Source: Kineococcus endophyticus (GTDB taxonomy: Bacteria; Actinomycetota; Actinomycetes; Actinomycetales; Kineococcaceae). Taken from it: a stretch of 64,000 bases of DNA. A program made the position numbers and the translations under genes. The number at the start of each line of letters is the position of its first letter. The first letter of the stretch is position 1. The notes below the pieces were generated by a model. It was not told where the DNA came from. It saw only the letters and a program-made list of their open reading frames with translations, and did no database searches. Below, piece by piece: positions 45,127-54,680 of the stretch. The DNA lies in NCBI RefSeq assembly GCF_040796495.1, contig NZ_JBFNQN010000005.1, positions 1 to 64,000 on the forward strand. Direction: 5' to 3'.

Positions 45127-45750
45127 GTGGAGTACTCCGAGGTCCTGCGGGCGCGGCGCATGGTCCGCCGCTACGACGGGCGGCCCGTGGCCGACGACGT
45201 CCTCGGCCGGGTCGTGGCCGCGGGGCTGCGCGCGCCCAGCGCCGGCAACAGCCAGGGCCGGGACCTGCTGGTGCTGCGCTCGCCGGCCGACCGGGAGCTC
45301 TTCTGGAGCACGACCGCGGGGACCCGGGACGCCGGCGCGGCGCCGGACCGTTGGCTGACGGGCATGCGCACGGCCCCCGTCGTCGTGCTGCTGCTGGCCG
45401 ACCCCGCCGCCTACGCCCGGCGGTACGCCGCCCCCGACAAGCCGGGACCGGACCGCGACGCCGCCACCTGGGAGGTCGCCTGGCCCGACGTCGACACCGG
45501 CATGTCCGGTCTGCTGGTCCTGCTCGCGGCCGTCGACGAGGGCCTGGGGGCGTGCCTGTTCGGCGTCCCCTCGGCGGCGCACGCGGCGGTCCGCGCGGTC
45601 TTCGCGGTCCCGGCGGACCGGCGCGTCGTCGCGGCGCTCACGCTGGGGCACCCGGCGCCCGGGGAGGCCTCGCGACCGTCCCGGCTGCACCGGCGGACGG
45701 TGGCGGACGCGGTGCACGACGGGCGGTTCGGCGTGCCCTGGAGCCGGTGA
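45127..45750 (+). CDS. Nitroreductase family protein
   Basis: A 207-residue FMN-dependent reductase fold. It begins MEYSEVLRARRMVRRYDGRP with the FMN-binding Arg cluster, followed by GLRAPSAGNSQGRDLLVL (PSAGNxQ), and later DEGLGACLFGVP and the C-terminal LGHPAPGEASRPSRLHRR, all typical of the nitroreductase superfamily. The natural substrate is unknown. GTG 45127 has GAGGAT ending exactly 6 nt before it. It shares a 26-bp promoter region with the divergent Pat-like gene and is followed by parC after 27 bp. Confidence 0.92.
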   Translation: MEYSEVLRARRMVRRYDGRPVADDVLGRVVAAGLRAPSAGNSQGRDLLVLRSPADRELFWSTTAGTRDAGAAPDRWLTGMRTAPVVVLLLADPAAYARRYAAPDKPGPDRDAATWEVAWPDVDTGMSGLLVLLAAVDEGLGACLFGVPSAAHAAVRAVFAVPADRRVVAALTLGHPAPGEASRPSRLHRRTVADAVHDGRFGVPWSR

Positions 45751-45777
45751 GGGCCCCGGGCGCGGCAGAATGCCCCC

Positions 45778-48261
45778 GTGCCCAGCAGATCCGGACCTCC
45801 GCCGACCGACGTCCCCGAGCGGATCGTCGACATCGACGTCGAGCAGGAGATGCAGGGCGCGTTCCTCGAGTACGCCTACTCGGTCATCTACTCCCGGGCC
45901 CTGCCCGACGCCCGCGACGGCCTCAAGCCGGTCCAGCGCCGCATCCTCTACATGATGCAGGACATGGGGTTGATCCCCGCCCGGGCGCACGTGAAGTCCG
46001 CCCGCGTCGTCGGTGAGGTGATGGGCAAGCTCCACCCGCACGGCGACGTCGCGATCTACGACGCCCTCGTCCGCCAGGCGCAGGCCTTCACCATGCGGCT
46101 GCCCCTCATCGACGGGCACGGCAACTTCGGCTCCCTCGACGCCGGTCCGGCCGCACAGCGGTACACCGAGGCCCGGATGGCGCCCGCCGCGCTGCTCATG
46201 ACGACGGGGCTGGACGAGGACGTCGTCGACTTCGTCCCGAACTACGACGACCGCCTCAAGGAGCCCGGCGTCCTGCCCGCGGCGTTCCCGAACCTGCTCG
46301 TCAACGGGGCCAGCGGCATCGCCGTCGGCATGGCGACGAACATGCCGCCGCACAACCTCGTCGAGGTCGTCAACGCGGCCCGGCACCTCATCAAGCACCC
46401 CGACGCGGACCTGCCGGCGCTCATGCGGTTCGTCCCCGGTCCGGACTTCCCCACCGGCGGGCGCATCGTCGGCCTGGAGGGCATCCGCGACGCCTACGCC
46501 GCGGGCCGCGGCACGTTCCGCACCCGGGCCAGCGTCAAGGTGGAGAAGATCGGGCGCCGGCAGGGCCTGGTCGTCACCGAACTGCCCTACGGCGTCGGCC
46601 CCGAACGCCTCGTCGAGAAGATCGCCGACAACGTCAAGAACAAGCGCCTGCAGGGCATCGCGGACGTCACGGACCTGTCCGACCGCCGCAACGGCATGCG
46701 CCTGGTCATCGAGGTCAAGAACGGGTTCAACCCCGAGGCGGTGCTGGAACAGCTCTACCGGCTGACGCCGATGGAGGAGACGTTCGGCATCAACAACGTG
46801 GCCCTCGTCGAGGGCCAGCCGCGGACGCTGGGGCTGAAGGAACTCCTCGAGGTGTTCGTCGGGCACCGCGTCGACGTCGTCCGCCGGCGCACGCAGTTCC
46901 GCCTCGGCAAGGCGCAGGACCGCCTGCACCTCGTCGACGGCCTGCTGCTGGCCATCATCGACATCGACGAGGTCATCGCGATCGTGCGGTCCTCCGACGA
47001 CGCGAACGCCGCGCTGGCCCGCCTGGTCGAGCGGTTCTCCCTGTCCGAGACCCAGGGCCGCTACATCCTCGACATGCAGCTGCGCCGCCTGACGCGGTTC
47101 TCCCGCATCGAGCTCGAGCGCGAGCAGGCAGAACTGCAGGCGACGATCGCGGAGCTGCAGGCGATCCTCGACGACGAGCAGCGGTTGCGGACCCTCGTCA
47201 GCGACGAGCTCGGCCAGGTGGCGGCCGACCACGGCACCCCGCGCCGGACGGTGCTGCTGACGTCGTCGGGGCCGGCGACGGGTGCGGCGGCCGCGGCGCA
47301 GCTGGAGATCGAGGACGACCCGTGCTGGGTGCTGCTGAGCTCGACGGGGTTGCTGGCCCGGACGAGTTCGGCCGAGCCCCTGGGCACCGAGGGCCGGCGC
47401 GCCCGGCACGACCTCGTCACCGCCGCCGCCCCGGCCACCGCGCGCGGCGACGTCGGCGTCCTGACCTCGGCCGGCCGGCTGGTCAAGGTCTCGGTGCTGG
47501 AACTGCCGACGCTGCCGCCGGTCGCGGGACGGCCGAACCTGTCCGGCGGGACGAGCGTCAAGGAGTTCGTGACGCTCGGCAAGGGCGAACGGGCGCTGAC
47601 GATCGTGCCGCTGCCCGTGGCGGGCGTGGAGGACCCCGACGACCCGGGGTTCGCGCTGGCCACGGCCTCGGGCGTCGTCAAGCGCGTCGTGCCCGAACCC
47701 CTCGGCAACCGTCCGGAGGTCGAGGTCATCGCGCTGAAGGACCTCACGGCCCGGCAGAAGGACGAGGTCGTGGCGGCCACCGCCCTGACCACCGGTCAGG
47801 AGGACCTCGTCTTCGTCACGACGGACGCGCAGCTGCTGCGCTTCTCCGCCGCGCTGGTGCGGCCGCAGGGCCGCGGGGCCGCGGGGATGGCGGGGATCAA
47901 GCTGTCCCCCGGTGCGCGGGTCGTCGCCATGACGGCTGTCGCGGCGGACGCCACCGACGCGGTGGTCGTCACGGTCGCCGGGGACGCGGCCGGCGGGGCC
48001 TCGCAGGTCGGCTCGGCCAAGGTCACCCCGCTGTCGGAGTACCCGTCGAAGGGCCGCGCCACGGGCGGGGTCCGCTGCCACCGGTTCGCGCGCGGCGAGG
48101 ACTCGCTGCTGCTCGCATGGGCAGGGCGGGGACCGGCCGAGGCCGCGACGTCGACGGGCAGCGCCGTGGCGCTGCCCGGCCCGCAGGGCCGCCGCGACGG
48201 GTCGGGCACCGCGCTCGACAAGCCCGTGGCGGCCGTCGGCGGTCCGCCCGCCACGAGCTGA
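45778..48261 (+). CDS. parC: DNA topoisomerase IV subunit A
   Basis: An 827-residue type IIA topoisomerase subunit. The DNA-breakage domain has [36 protein letters not shown] and [10 protein letters not shown] (catalytic Tyr129); [20 protein letters not shown] follows. A coiled-coil and a C-terminal beta-pinwheel come after about residue 480. The GyrA box (QRRGGKG-like) is absent, which favours ParC over GyrA; parE is not in the window. The residue matching E. coli ParC Ser80/GyrA Ser83 is Val91. GTG 45778 has CAGAAT ending exactly 6 nt upstream. Confidence 0.93.
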   Translation: MPSRSGPPPTDVPERIVDIDVEQEMQGAFLEYAYSVIYSRALPDARDGLKPVQRRILYMMQDMGLIPARAHVKSARVVGEVMGKLHPHGDVAIYDALVRQAQAFTMRLPLIDGHGNFGSLDAGPAAQRYTEARMAPAALLMTTGLDEDVVDFVPNYDDRLKEPGVLPAAFPNLLVNGASGIAVGMATNMPPHNLVEVVNAARHLIKHPDADLPALMRFVPGPDFPTGGRIVGLEGIRDAYAAGRGTFRTRASVKVEKIGRRQGLVVTELPYGVGPERLVEKIADNVKNKRLQGIADVTDLSDRRNGMRLVIEVKNGFNPEAVLEQLYRLTPMEETFGINNVALVEGQPRTLGLKELLEVFVGHRVDVVRRRTQFRLGKAQDRLHLVDGLLLAIIDIDEVIAIVRSSDDANAALARLVERFSLSETQGRYILDMQLRRLTRFSRIELEREQAELQATIAELQAILDDEQRLRTLVSDELGQVAADHGTPRRTVLLTSSGPATGAAAAAQLEIEDDPCWVLLSSTGLLARTSSAEPLGTEGRRARHDLVTAAAPATARGDVGVLTSAGRLVKVSVLELPTLPPVAGRPNLSGGTSVKEFVTLGKGERALTIVPLPVAGVEDPDDPGFALATASGVVKRVVPEPLGNRPEVEVIALKDLTARQKDEVVAATALTTGQEDLVFVTTDAQLLRFSAALVRPQGRGAAGMAGIKLSPGARVVAMTAVAADATDAVVVTVAGDAAGGASQVGSAKVTPLSEYPSKGRATGGVRCHRFARGEDSLLLAWAGRGPAEAATSTGSAVALPGPQGRRDGSGTALDKPVAAVGGPPATS

Positions 48262-48263
48262 GG

Positions 48264-49055
48264 TCACGCCCGCCGTGCGTGCCGGGTGGTGAACGCCACC
48301 GTGGCCGCCACGACGGTGTCCCGTTGCGGCAGCTGGGCCCAGCCGTGGTCGGCCCCCTCGACGACGACGAGCTCGGCCCGGTCGCCGAGGACGTCGTCGT
48401 CGAGGTAGCGGCGGGCGCACCCGAGCGGGACGAAGTCGTCGGTCCCGTGCAGCAGCAGGGTCGGGCCGCGCCAGCCCGCGGCCCGGGCCCACGGGTCCCA
48501 GCCCCGGGCGTCCTCGCGCAGCGCCGGTCCGAGCCGCTGCCCGAGGAAGTCGAAGAACCCCTGTCCGTCGAGGACGTCGAGCGGCCTGCCCTGCAGGGTG
48601 CCGCCGCGCACCTCGTCGGCGAACACGGCCGCGGTCGACCACATGGTCAGCGAGCGGATCCCGGCGGGACGGTCCGCGGCGACGACGGAGGCGACGACCG
48701 ACCCCAGGCTCATGCCCACGAGGTGCAGGTCCTGCGCGTCCACGCCGGGGAGCGCGGCCACCACGTCGAGGACCCGCCGGGAGTCCTCGACGTCCTGCGT
48801 GACCGTGGTGTCGAAGAACTCGCCGTCGCTCTCGCCGTGCCCGGCGCGGTCGAACGCGACGACACCGGTCCCCGCGGCCACGAGGCGGCGGGCGAGCGTG
48901 ACGAAGACGCCCGTCGTCTCGACGCGGGAACCCCCGAACCCGTGGAACAGCACCGCCGTGGGGGCCGGACCGTCCCCGGCTGGCCGGTACCGCGTCCCCC
49001 GCAGCTCCAGCCCGCGCACGGTGGTGCGGAAGGGTTCGACGGTGCAGGACGTCAC
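48264..49055 (-). CDS. Alpha/beta hydrolase
   Basis: A 263-residue serine hydrolase. APTAVLFHGFGGSRVETTGV (oxyanion region), VVAFDRAGHGESDGEFFDTT, VGMSLGSVVAS (nucleophile Ser near 117), LLLHGTDDFVPLG (acid) and VVEGADHGWAQ (His) are in order. The family includes feruloyl- and acyl-esterases; the substrate is unknown. GTG 49055 overlaps the stop of the upstream MFS gene by 4 bp, so it probably acts on the transported compound. It ends 2 bp from parC. Confidence 0.9.
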   Translation of the reverse strand: MTSCTVEPFRTTVRGLELRGTRYRPAGDGPAPTAVLFHGFGGSRVETTGVFVTLARRLVAAGTGVVAFDRAGHGESDGEFFDTTVTQDVEDSRRVLDVVAALPGVDAQDLHLVGMSLGSVVASVVAADRPAGIRSLTMWSTAAVFADEVRGGTLQGRPLDVLDGQGFFDFLGQRLGPALREDARGWDPWARAAGWRGPTLLLHGTDDFVPLGCARRYLDDDVLGDRAELVVVEGADHGWAQLPQRDTVVAATVAFTTRHARRA

Positions 49056-50365
49056 CGGGCGACCTGGGGCTGCCCCACGAGCGCCTCCGGGACCTCGGCC
49101 TGCGCCTCGAGCGCGAACTGGGTGCGGGGGGCGTTCCGGAAACCCAGCCAGCCGACGAGGAAACCCGCTGCGGCCAGGGCGGTCACGCCGAGGTAGACAC
49201 CGCGGGGGTCCAGCGCCAGCAGGGTCGGGGTGACGACGTTGAGGCCGGCCGTCGCGAACCGCGCGACCCCGTACACGGTGCCCTGGGCGGTCGAGCGCAG
49301 CAGCGTCGGGAACGACTCCTGCGTCCAGACCTTCATGATGGTCTCGAAGCAGAACGCCCCGGCGAACGTGGACGCGACGACCGAGACGACGAGGGTCGCG
49401 AGCGAGAACCCGAACACCACCGGGACCAGGTTGGACACCACGACGGCGACGGCCCCGACGACGTAGTGCGGCATCCGGAACCTCGTGTCCGCGACGGCCA
49501 TGAACCACAGGGCGCCCAGCACGGCGGCGGGCATCGCGAGGATCGTCCACGACTGGTAGCGGTCCACGGGGACGCCCGCGACGTTCACCGCCACGAACGT
49601 GCCGAAGCTGCCGGCGACGCTGATCGCCAGCGAGGCGAGCGTGTAGTAGACGAGGAGCGTCGCGAAGGGACGGCGGTACTGCGGGGCGCCGAGGTCGCGC
49701 ACGCGGGCCCGCTGCGCCCGGACCGTCCCCGCACCCCGCTCCCGCTCGGCCCGCGCCGCCGTCCAGGCCGCGGACTCCGGGATCGTCAGGCGCAGCAGGA
49801 GGACGACGAGGCCGACCCCGCCGAAGAGGGCGAACAGCAGGTGCCCACCGGTCGGGCCGGTGGAGCCGTAGGAGATCCCGACGAGCACCGCGGCGAGGAT
49901 GCCGAACCCGCCGAGCAGGTTGGAGAACACCAGGACCTTCCCGCGGTTGCGGTCGGTGGCGGCCTCGGAGATCGTCGCGAGCGCCGCGGGCAGGTCGGCC
50001 CCCACCCCGAGCCCGATGAGCGCGATCCCCGGCAGCAGGACGCCGACGCTGACGCCGAGGAACGGCGTGGCCGCCCCGAGGACGATGAGCGCCATCGTCA
50101 CGAGGAACACGCGGCGGCGGCCGAACCGGTCGGCCAGGCGGCCGCCGGCCAGGGACCCCACGGCGACCCCGGCGGTGAGGACCCCGGTGAGGAGCCCGAT
50201 CTGCGCGGGGGTCAGCCCGACGGCGCCCGGGCCGCGGGCCTGGAACAGCACCAGCGCGATGCCGATGCCCGTCGTCGCAGCCGCGTCGACGAACGTGGCC
50301 ATGCCGCAGACGAACCCCACCCACCAGGCACCGGGTCCGGTGCGCGACGGCGTCCTCGCAGTCAT
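49052..50365 (-). CDS. MFS transporter (sugar/organic-acid porter type)
   Basis: A 437-residue transporter with 12 predicted helices. GGRLADRFGRRRVFLVTM is the loop 2-3 motif of the sugar-porter/aromatic-acid symporter group; GLGVGADLPAALATISE and LTIPESAAWTAARAE are further landmarks. The substrate is unknown, perhaps a sugar, inositol or aromatic acid. ATG 50363-50365 has GAGGAGG upstream. A perfect LacI-style operator lies 62 bp upstream, after the lacI gene, so the transporter and its coupled hydrolase are likely induced together. Confidence 0.9.
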   Translation of the reverse strand: MTARTPSRTGPGAWWVGFVCGMATFVDAAATTGIGIALVLFQARGPGAVGLTPAQIGLLTGVLTAGVAVGSLAGGRLADRFGRRRVFLVTMALIVLGAATPFLGVSVGVLLPGIALIGLGVGADLPAALATISEAATDRNRGKVLVFSNLLGGFGILAAVLVGISYGSTGPTGGHLLFALFGGVGLVVLLLRLTIPESAAWTAARAERERGAGTVRAQRARVRDLGAPQYRRPFATLLVYYTLASLAISVAGSFGTFVAVNVAGVPVDRYQSWTILAMPAAVLGALWFMAVADTRFRMPHYVVGAVAVVVSNLVPVVFGFSLATLVVSVVASTFAGAFCFETIMKVWTQESFPTLLRSTAQGTVYGVARFATAGLNVVTPTLLALDPRGVYLGVTALAAAGFLVGWLGFRNAPRTQFALEAQAEVPEALVGQPQVAR

Positions 50366-50427
50366 CTGTCCTCCTCAGGCGGAGGCCGGGGGCCGCCACG
50401 ACGCGACCACCGCACCCGGGGACAGAA

Positions 50428-50443
50428 GCTATATCGATTTAGC
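50428..50443. promoter_or_regulatory. LacI-type operator upstream of MFS gene
   Basis: GCTATATCGATTTAGC is a 16-bp palindrome centred on CG (50435/50436), with only one mismatched pair. This is the classic LacI/GalR operator form. It is an AT-rich island in the spacer between the end of lacI (50476) and the MFS start (50365), so it probably overlaps the MFS promoter. Confidence 0.75.
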
Positions 50444-50475
50444 GGACGGGGGTAGAGCCCTTCCGCAGAGCGGAA

Positions 50476-51558
50476 TCAGGGCGGTGGCGCGGTGGACTCG
50501 CCGAGCACCAGGGGCATCGGGACCCGGCGCACGTCGGCTGTCGTCGGCGGGCCGGGAGGGCCCGTCGGGTCGCCGAGCAGCAGCTGCGCCGCGAGCCGCC
50601 CGAGCTCGGCCTGGGGCAGGGCGACCGAGGTCAGCGGCGGGTCGAGCGCGCGGCTGATCGCGCTGCCGTCGAACCCCACGACGGACACGTCGGCGGGCAC
50701 GTCCAGCCCCGCCCGGCGCAGGGCCTGGTAGGCCCCGGCGGCCACGGCGTCGTTGGCGCACACGAGCGCCCGCGGCCGGACCCCGGAGGCGAGCAGTCCC
50801 GCGACGGCCGCGCGGCCGTCGTGCGGGTCCCAGTCCGCATCGATGGGCACCCGGCCCGCGAGGGTCGCCCCCACGGAGTCCAGCGCGGCCTCCAGGCCCC
50901 GCAGGCGCTCGGTGAGCGCGAGGGGGCTCCACCCGTGCCACGCCGCTCCCCCGGTGAAACCCGGCCGGAAGGCGCCGACGAACCAGACCCCGTCGCGGTG
51001 GCCGAGGTCGAGCAGGTGCTCCCCGGCGGCGCGGCCGGCGGCCTCCTCGTCGGGGACGACCGCCCTGGCCGCCACCCCGGGACCGGGGACGCAGTTCAGC
51101 AAGACGTACGGAACTCGCTGCAGCGCAGCGGGGACGGTGATCGACCGGGTGAACATCGAGGCGTAGAGCACCCCGTCGACGGACCGGCTCAGCAGGTTCT
51201 CCACGACCTGCGCCTCCAGCCCCGGATCGCCCTGCGTGTCGACCGTGAACAACAGGGATCCCTCGTCGCGCAGGGCCTCCAAGGCCCCGCGGACCATCGA
51301 GTTCGCGTGCGAGGTGCTGGCGACGAAGTCCGAGACCAGGGCCACCGTCCCCGAACGCCCGGTGCGCAGCGTCCGGGCCGCCGCGTTCGGCCGGTACCCG
51401 AGTTCCTCGGCGGCCCGCCGCACCCGCGCCGACGTCTCCTCCGACAACCGCTGGTCGGTCCGGCCGCTGAGCACGAACGAGACCGCCGAGCGCGACACAC
51501 CGGCGCGCTCGGCGACGTGGGCCAGGGTCACCCGGCGCCCGGGTCCGCCGCCGCTCAC
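50476..51558 (-). CDS. LacI family transcriptional regulator
   Basis: A 360-residue repressor. The N-terminal helix-turn-helix (about 9-30) is VTLAHVAERAGVSRSAVSFV, followed by the hinge LGYRPNAAARTLRTGRS. The effector domain is of the periplasmic-binding type 1 fold (SRSVDGVLYASMF, ALVCANDAVAAGAYQALRRA, DVSVVGFDGSAISRALDPPL). GTG 51558 is used. It precedes the MFS-hydrolase pair in the same direction, with the operator at 50428-50443 between; an inverted repeat at 51577-51593 may allow self-control. Confidence 0.93.
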   Translation of the reverse strand: MSGGGPGRRVTLAHVAERAGVSRSAVSFVLSGRTDQRLSEETSARVRRAAEELGYRPNAAARTLRTGRSGTVALVSDFVASTSHANSMVRGALEALRDEGSLLFTVDTQGDPGLEAQVVENLLSRSVDGVLYASMFTRSITVPAALQRVPYVLLNCVPGPGVAARAVVPDEEAAGRAAGEHLLDLGHRDGVWFVGAFRPGFTGGAAWHGWSPLALTERLRGLEAALDSVGATLAGRVPIDADWDPHDGRAAVAGLLASGVRPRALVCANDAVAAGAYQALRRAGLDVPADVSVVGFDGSAISRALDPPLTSVALPQAELGRLAAQLLLGDPTGPPGPPTTADVRRVPMPLVLGESTAPPP

Positions 51559-51576
51559 CGGCGACCACCCGCGGAT

Positions 51577-51593
51577 GTGCTGCGCCGCAGCAC
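51577..51593. promoter_or_regulatory. Inverted repeat upstream of lacI-type gene
   Basis: GTGCTGC-GCC-GCAGCAC has perfect 7-bp arms and ends 18 bp before the regulator's start codon. It could be an autoregulatory site or a leader hairpin. It does not share the CG-centred form of the 50428 operator. Confidence 0.35.
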
Positions 51594-51723
51594 GACGGGA
51601 TCGGTCGCGGTCGCCACGGCCGCGCCCGCGCCGGTTCCGGGAACGGTCACCGGGTCAGTGTGCCCCACCGCGCCGGGACCCCTCCCGGCGGCGGACACCC
51701 CGTCCCCGCGGGCGCGGCCACCC

Positions 51724-51753
51724 TTGGCACGGGGGCGCCCGGCAGGGTAGGCC
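51724..51753 (+). promoter_or_regulatory. Predicted promoter of the M20-abgT operon
   Basis: TTGGCA (51724-51729) and TAGGCC (51748-51753) are 18 bp apart on the plus strand, with ATG 51762 eight nt further. No ribosome site is visible between, so the mRNA may be leaderless or nearly so. Confidence 0.4.
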
Positions 51754-51761
51754 TGCTGCCC

Positions 51762-53117
51762 ATGGCTGACGCGACCCCCCGGGACCGGCACGACCCCACG
51801 CGCCCGACGACTCCGGACGGCACCTACCTCGCCGGGGTCCGGGCCGCGATCGACCGGGCCGCCGGGACCGCCGACCCCCTGCGCAGCACGCACACCGGGG
51901 CGTCCGAGGAGGTCCTCGCCGCCACCGAGGCCGCCGTGGAGGGGTTCGGGGAGGACCTGCTGGCGCTGAGCCACTCCCTGCACGCCCATCCCGAGGAGGG
52001 TTTCGCCGAGCACGACTCCGTCCGGGCCGCGGCGGACCTGCTGGCCCGCCACGACGTCGACGCGCAGGTGGGGGTGCACGGGCTCCAGACGGCGCTGCGC
52101 GCGAGCGTGAGCGCGGGCGAGGGCCCCACCGTCGCCGTGCTGGCCGAGTACGACGCGCTGCCCGGCATCGGTCACGGCTGCGGGCACAACGTCATCTGCG
52201 CCACCGCGGTCGGCGCGTTCCTCGGGCTCGTCCAGGCCCTGCGCTCGGGTGCCGTCGGCGGGACCGTCGTCCTGCTCGGCACCCCGGCCGAGGAGGGCGG
52301 CGGGGGCAAGGAACTCATGGCCCGCGACGGCGCGTTCGACGGCGTCGACGCCGTCGTCATGCTGCACCCGTTCTCCTACGACGTCGCGATCCAGCCGTTC
52401 CTGGGCCGCCGGCAGGTGCGGGCCACCTACCGCGGGGTCGCCGCCCACGCCTCGGCCCAGCCGTTCATGGGGCGCAACGCCCTCGACGCCGTCGTCGCGG
52501 GGTACACCGGGATCGCGATGCTGCGCCAGCACATCACCCCCAGCGACCGCGTCCACGGGATCGTCGTCGACGGCGGGCAACGCCCCAACGTCGTGCCCGC
52601 GACGGCGAGTGCGGAGTACTACGTCCGCTCGGCCGAACCGGCCACGCTCGCCGACCTGTGCTCACGGGTGGAACTCGTCCTGCGGGCCGCGGCCGCGATG
52701 ACCGGCACCGGCGTCGAGCTCGAGTGGGACCGCCAGCCCGCCTACCTGCCGATCCGGGCGAACCGGGAGCTCGCGGCCCGCTGGACGACGCACCAGCAGC
52801 GCCGGGGCCGGACGGCGCTGCCCCCGGGCGTCGTCCCCGAGACGCTGTCCGGCTCCACCGACCTCGGGAACGTCAGCGTCCGCGTCCCCTCGATCCACCC
52901 GATGCTCGCGATCTCCTCCCCCGACCTGTCGTTGCACACCGCCGAGTTCGCCGCCGCCGCGGGGTCGGCGACGGGCGACCGCGGAGTGCTCGACGGGGCC
53001 GTCGGGCTGGCGCTCACGGCGCTGGACGTCCTCGCCGACCCCGAACTCCTCGCCGCGGTGCAGGCCGAGTTCGAGGAGGCGGGCGGGGTGCTGGACGTCG
53101 AGGAGTTCCTGCGGTGA
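51762..53117 (+). CDS. M20 family amidohydrolase (AbgA/AbgB-like)
   Basis: A 451-residue metallopeptidase-like amidohydrolase. The metal site shows in LSHSLHAHPEEGFAEHDS, AEYDALPGIGHGCGHN and LGTPAEEGGGGKELM; the lid domain has the dimer segment VAAHASAQPFMGRNALDA. Members cleave N-acyl amino acids, including p-aminobenzoyl-glutamate. That activity is the likeliest here because an AbgT transporter gene follows with a 4-bp overlap. ATG 51762 starts the frame; the 50-residue N-terminal extension is polar. Confidence 0.9.
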   Translation: MADATPRDRHDPTRPTTPDGTYLAGVRAAIDRAAGTADPLRSTHTGASEEVLAATEAAVEGFGEDLLALSHSLHAHPEEGFAEHDSVRAAADLLARHDVDAQVGVHGLQTALRASVSAGEGPTVAVLAEYDALPGIGHGCGHNVICATAVGAFLGLVQALRSGAVGGTVVLLGTPAEEGGGGKELMARDGAFDGVDAVVMLHPFSYDVAIQPFLGRRQVRATYRGVAAHASAQPFMGRNALDAVVAGYTGIAMLRQHITPSDRVHGIVVDGGQRPNVVPATASAEYYVRSAEPATLADLCSRVELVLRAAAAMTGTGVELEWDRQPAYLPIRANRELAARWTTHQQRRGRTALPPGVVPETLSGSTDLGNVSVRVPSIHPMLAISSPDLSLHTAEFAAAAGSATGDRGVLDGAVGLALTALDVLADPELLAAVQAEFEEAGGVLDVEEFLR

Positions 53118-54679
53118 GCGCCCCGCGGTCGGCGGGGACCACACGGACGGACCGGTTGCTCGGCGGGGTCGAGCGCGTGGGGAACAGGATCCCCGAACCC
53201 TTCGTCCTGTTCGTCGGGTTGTTCGTGGTCCTGGCCGTGGCCTCGACCGTCATGGCGCTGACGTCGACGACCGTGCGGCTGCCCGGAGCCGAGGAGTCGC
53301 AGGCGGTCCGCGGGTTCTTCACGGGCGAGGGCGTCCGCTGGTTCACCACGACGCTCGTGGAGAACTTCACCTCGTTCCCACCGCTGGGGACGGTCGTCGT
53401 GATCCTGCTCGCCGTCGGTCTCGCCCAGCGCAGCGGCCTGATGTCCGCGCTCATCAAGACCGCGTTCTCCGGGGCGCCGCGCTGGGTCCTGCCCTACCTC
53501 GTGGCGGCCGTCTGCATGGTCGGGCACGTCATGGCGGACTCGGTGATGATCGTCGTCCCGCCGCTCGCGGCGATGGTGTTCAAGGCGGCGGGACGCCACC
53601 CCGTGGCCGGCCTGCTCGGGGCCTTCGCCGCCGCCGGCGCGGCGTACTCGACGTCGTTCGTCGTCACCAGCCTCGACGCGCTGTTCGCCGGGATCACCCA
53701 GTCGGTCACGGCGTCGCTGCCCGACCCGGGGACTCCGGTGACCCCGGTCTCGAACTGGTTCTACAACATCGCCTGCTCCGTGGTGCTCACCGTCGTCTGC
53801 GGGATGCTCACCACCCGGGTGCTCGAGCCGCGGCTGGAGCGGACGGGGGTTCCCACCACGCAGGCCGAGGGGTCCGAGGGGATCGGCACCGTCGAGGACG
53901 TGCAGGACCTGCACGTCGCCGCCGAGGACCGTGCGGGGTTGCGCCGGGCCGGTCTGTCCTTCGGCCTGACGCTCGCCGGCCTCGGCACCCTCGCGCTCGT
54001 CCCCTCCTCCCCGCTGCGGAACTCCGGCGGCGGTTTCCTGCCGGAGTCCCCGCTGCTGGACTCCGTGCCCTTCGTCGTGTTCTGCCTGCTGGCCGTGCCC
54101 GCCCTGGTCTTCGGCCGTGCCACGGGTTCCCTCGCCCGCGCCGCCGACGTGCCCCGGGTCATGGGCGAGGCGGTGCGGGACATGGCGCCGTTCATCGTGC
54201 TCGCCTTCGTGCTCGGTCAGTTCGTCGCGCTCTTCACGTGGTCGCGCGTCGGGTCGTGGATGGCGGTGTCGGGGGCGGGACTGCTGAACCGGCTCGACCT
54301 CGACGGGTTCGAGGCCGTCGTCGCCTTCATCGTCCTCGCCTCGCTGCTGAACCTCTTCATCACCTCCGGCTCCTCGATGTGGACGATCATGGGCGCGGTG
54401 TTCGTCCCGCTCTTCGCCCTGCTCGGCTACGAACCCGCCTTCACCCAGGCGGCGTTCCGGGTCGGGGACTCCGCGACGCAGATCATCACCCCGCTGAACC
54501 CGTACGTGGTGCTGGTGCTCGCGATGCTGCGCCGCTACGAACCGGAGGCCGGGCTCGGGACGCTCATCGCCCGGTTCCTGCCGTTCACGCTGTGCTTCTG
54601 GATCGCGTGGGTGCTGGTGCTGTCGCTCTGGTTCGTGCTCGACCTGCCGTTCGGTCCCGGGCAGTACGCGAGGATGTGA
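53114..54679 (+). CDS. abgT: AbgT family transporter (p-aminobenzoyl-glutamate)
   Basis: A 521-residue membrane protein of the AbgT family with about 11-13 helices. GGVERVGNRIPEPFVLFVGLF at the start, GLAQRSGLMSALIKTAFSGAP, MVGHVMADSVMIVVPPLAAM and ITSGSSMWTIMGAVFVPLFA with GDSATQIITPLNPYVVLVLA near the end are diagnostic. E. coli AbgT imports p-aminobenzoyl-glutamate from folate breakdown; some relatives export sulfa drugs. Coupling to the M20 hydrolase (GTGA overlap) favours import. GTG 53114. Confidence 0.93.
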   Translation: MSAPRSAGTTRTDRLLGGVERVGNRIPEPFVLFVGLFVVLAVASTVMALTSTTVRLPGAEESQAVRGFFTGEGVRWFTTTLVENFTSFPPLGTVVVILLAVGLAQRSGLMSALIKTAFSGAPRWVLPYLVAAVCMVGHVMADSVMIVVPPLAAMVFKAAGRHPVAGLLGAFAAAGAAYSTSFVVTSLDALFAGITQSVTASLPDPGTPVTPVSNWFYNIACSVVLTVVCGMLTTRVLEPRLERTGVPTTQAEGSEGIGTVEDVQDLHVAAEDRAGLRRAGLSFGLTLAGLGTLALVPSSPLRNSGGGFLPESPLLDSVPFVVFCLLAVPALVFGRATGSLARAADVPRVMGEAVRDMAPFIVLAFVLGQFVALFTWSRVGSWMAVSGAGLLNRLDLDGFEAVVAFIVLASLLNLFITSGSSMWTIMGAVFVPLFALLGYEPAFTQAAFRVGDSATQIITPLNPYVVLVLAMLRRYEPEAGLGTLIARFLPFTLCFWIAWVLVLSLWFVLDLPFGPGQYARM

Positions 54680-54680
54680 C

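Noticed and set aside
45778-48261. Naming the topoisomerase gene gyrA
   Set aside because: No GyrA box is present in the C-terminal domain and gyrB is not adjacent, so ParC is the better call, although a second GyrA-like role cannot be excluded.
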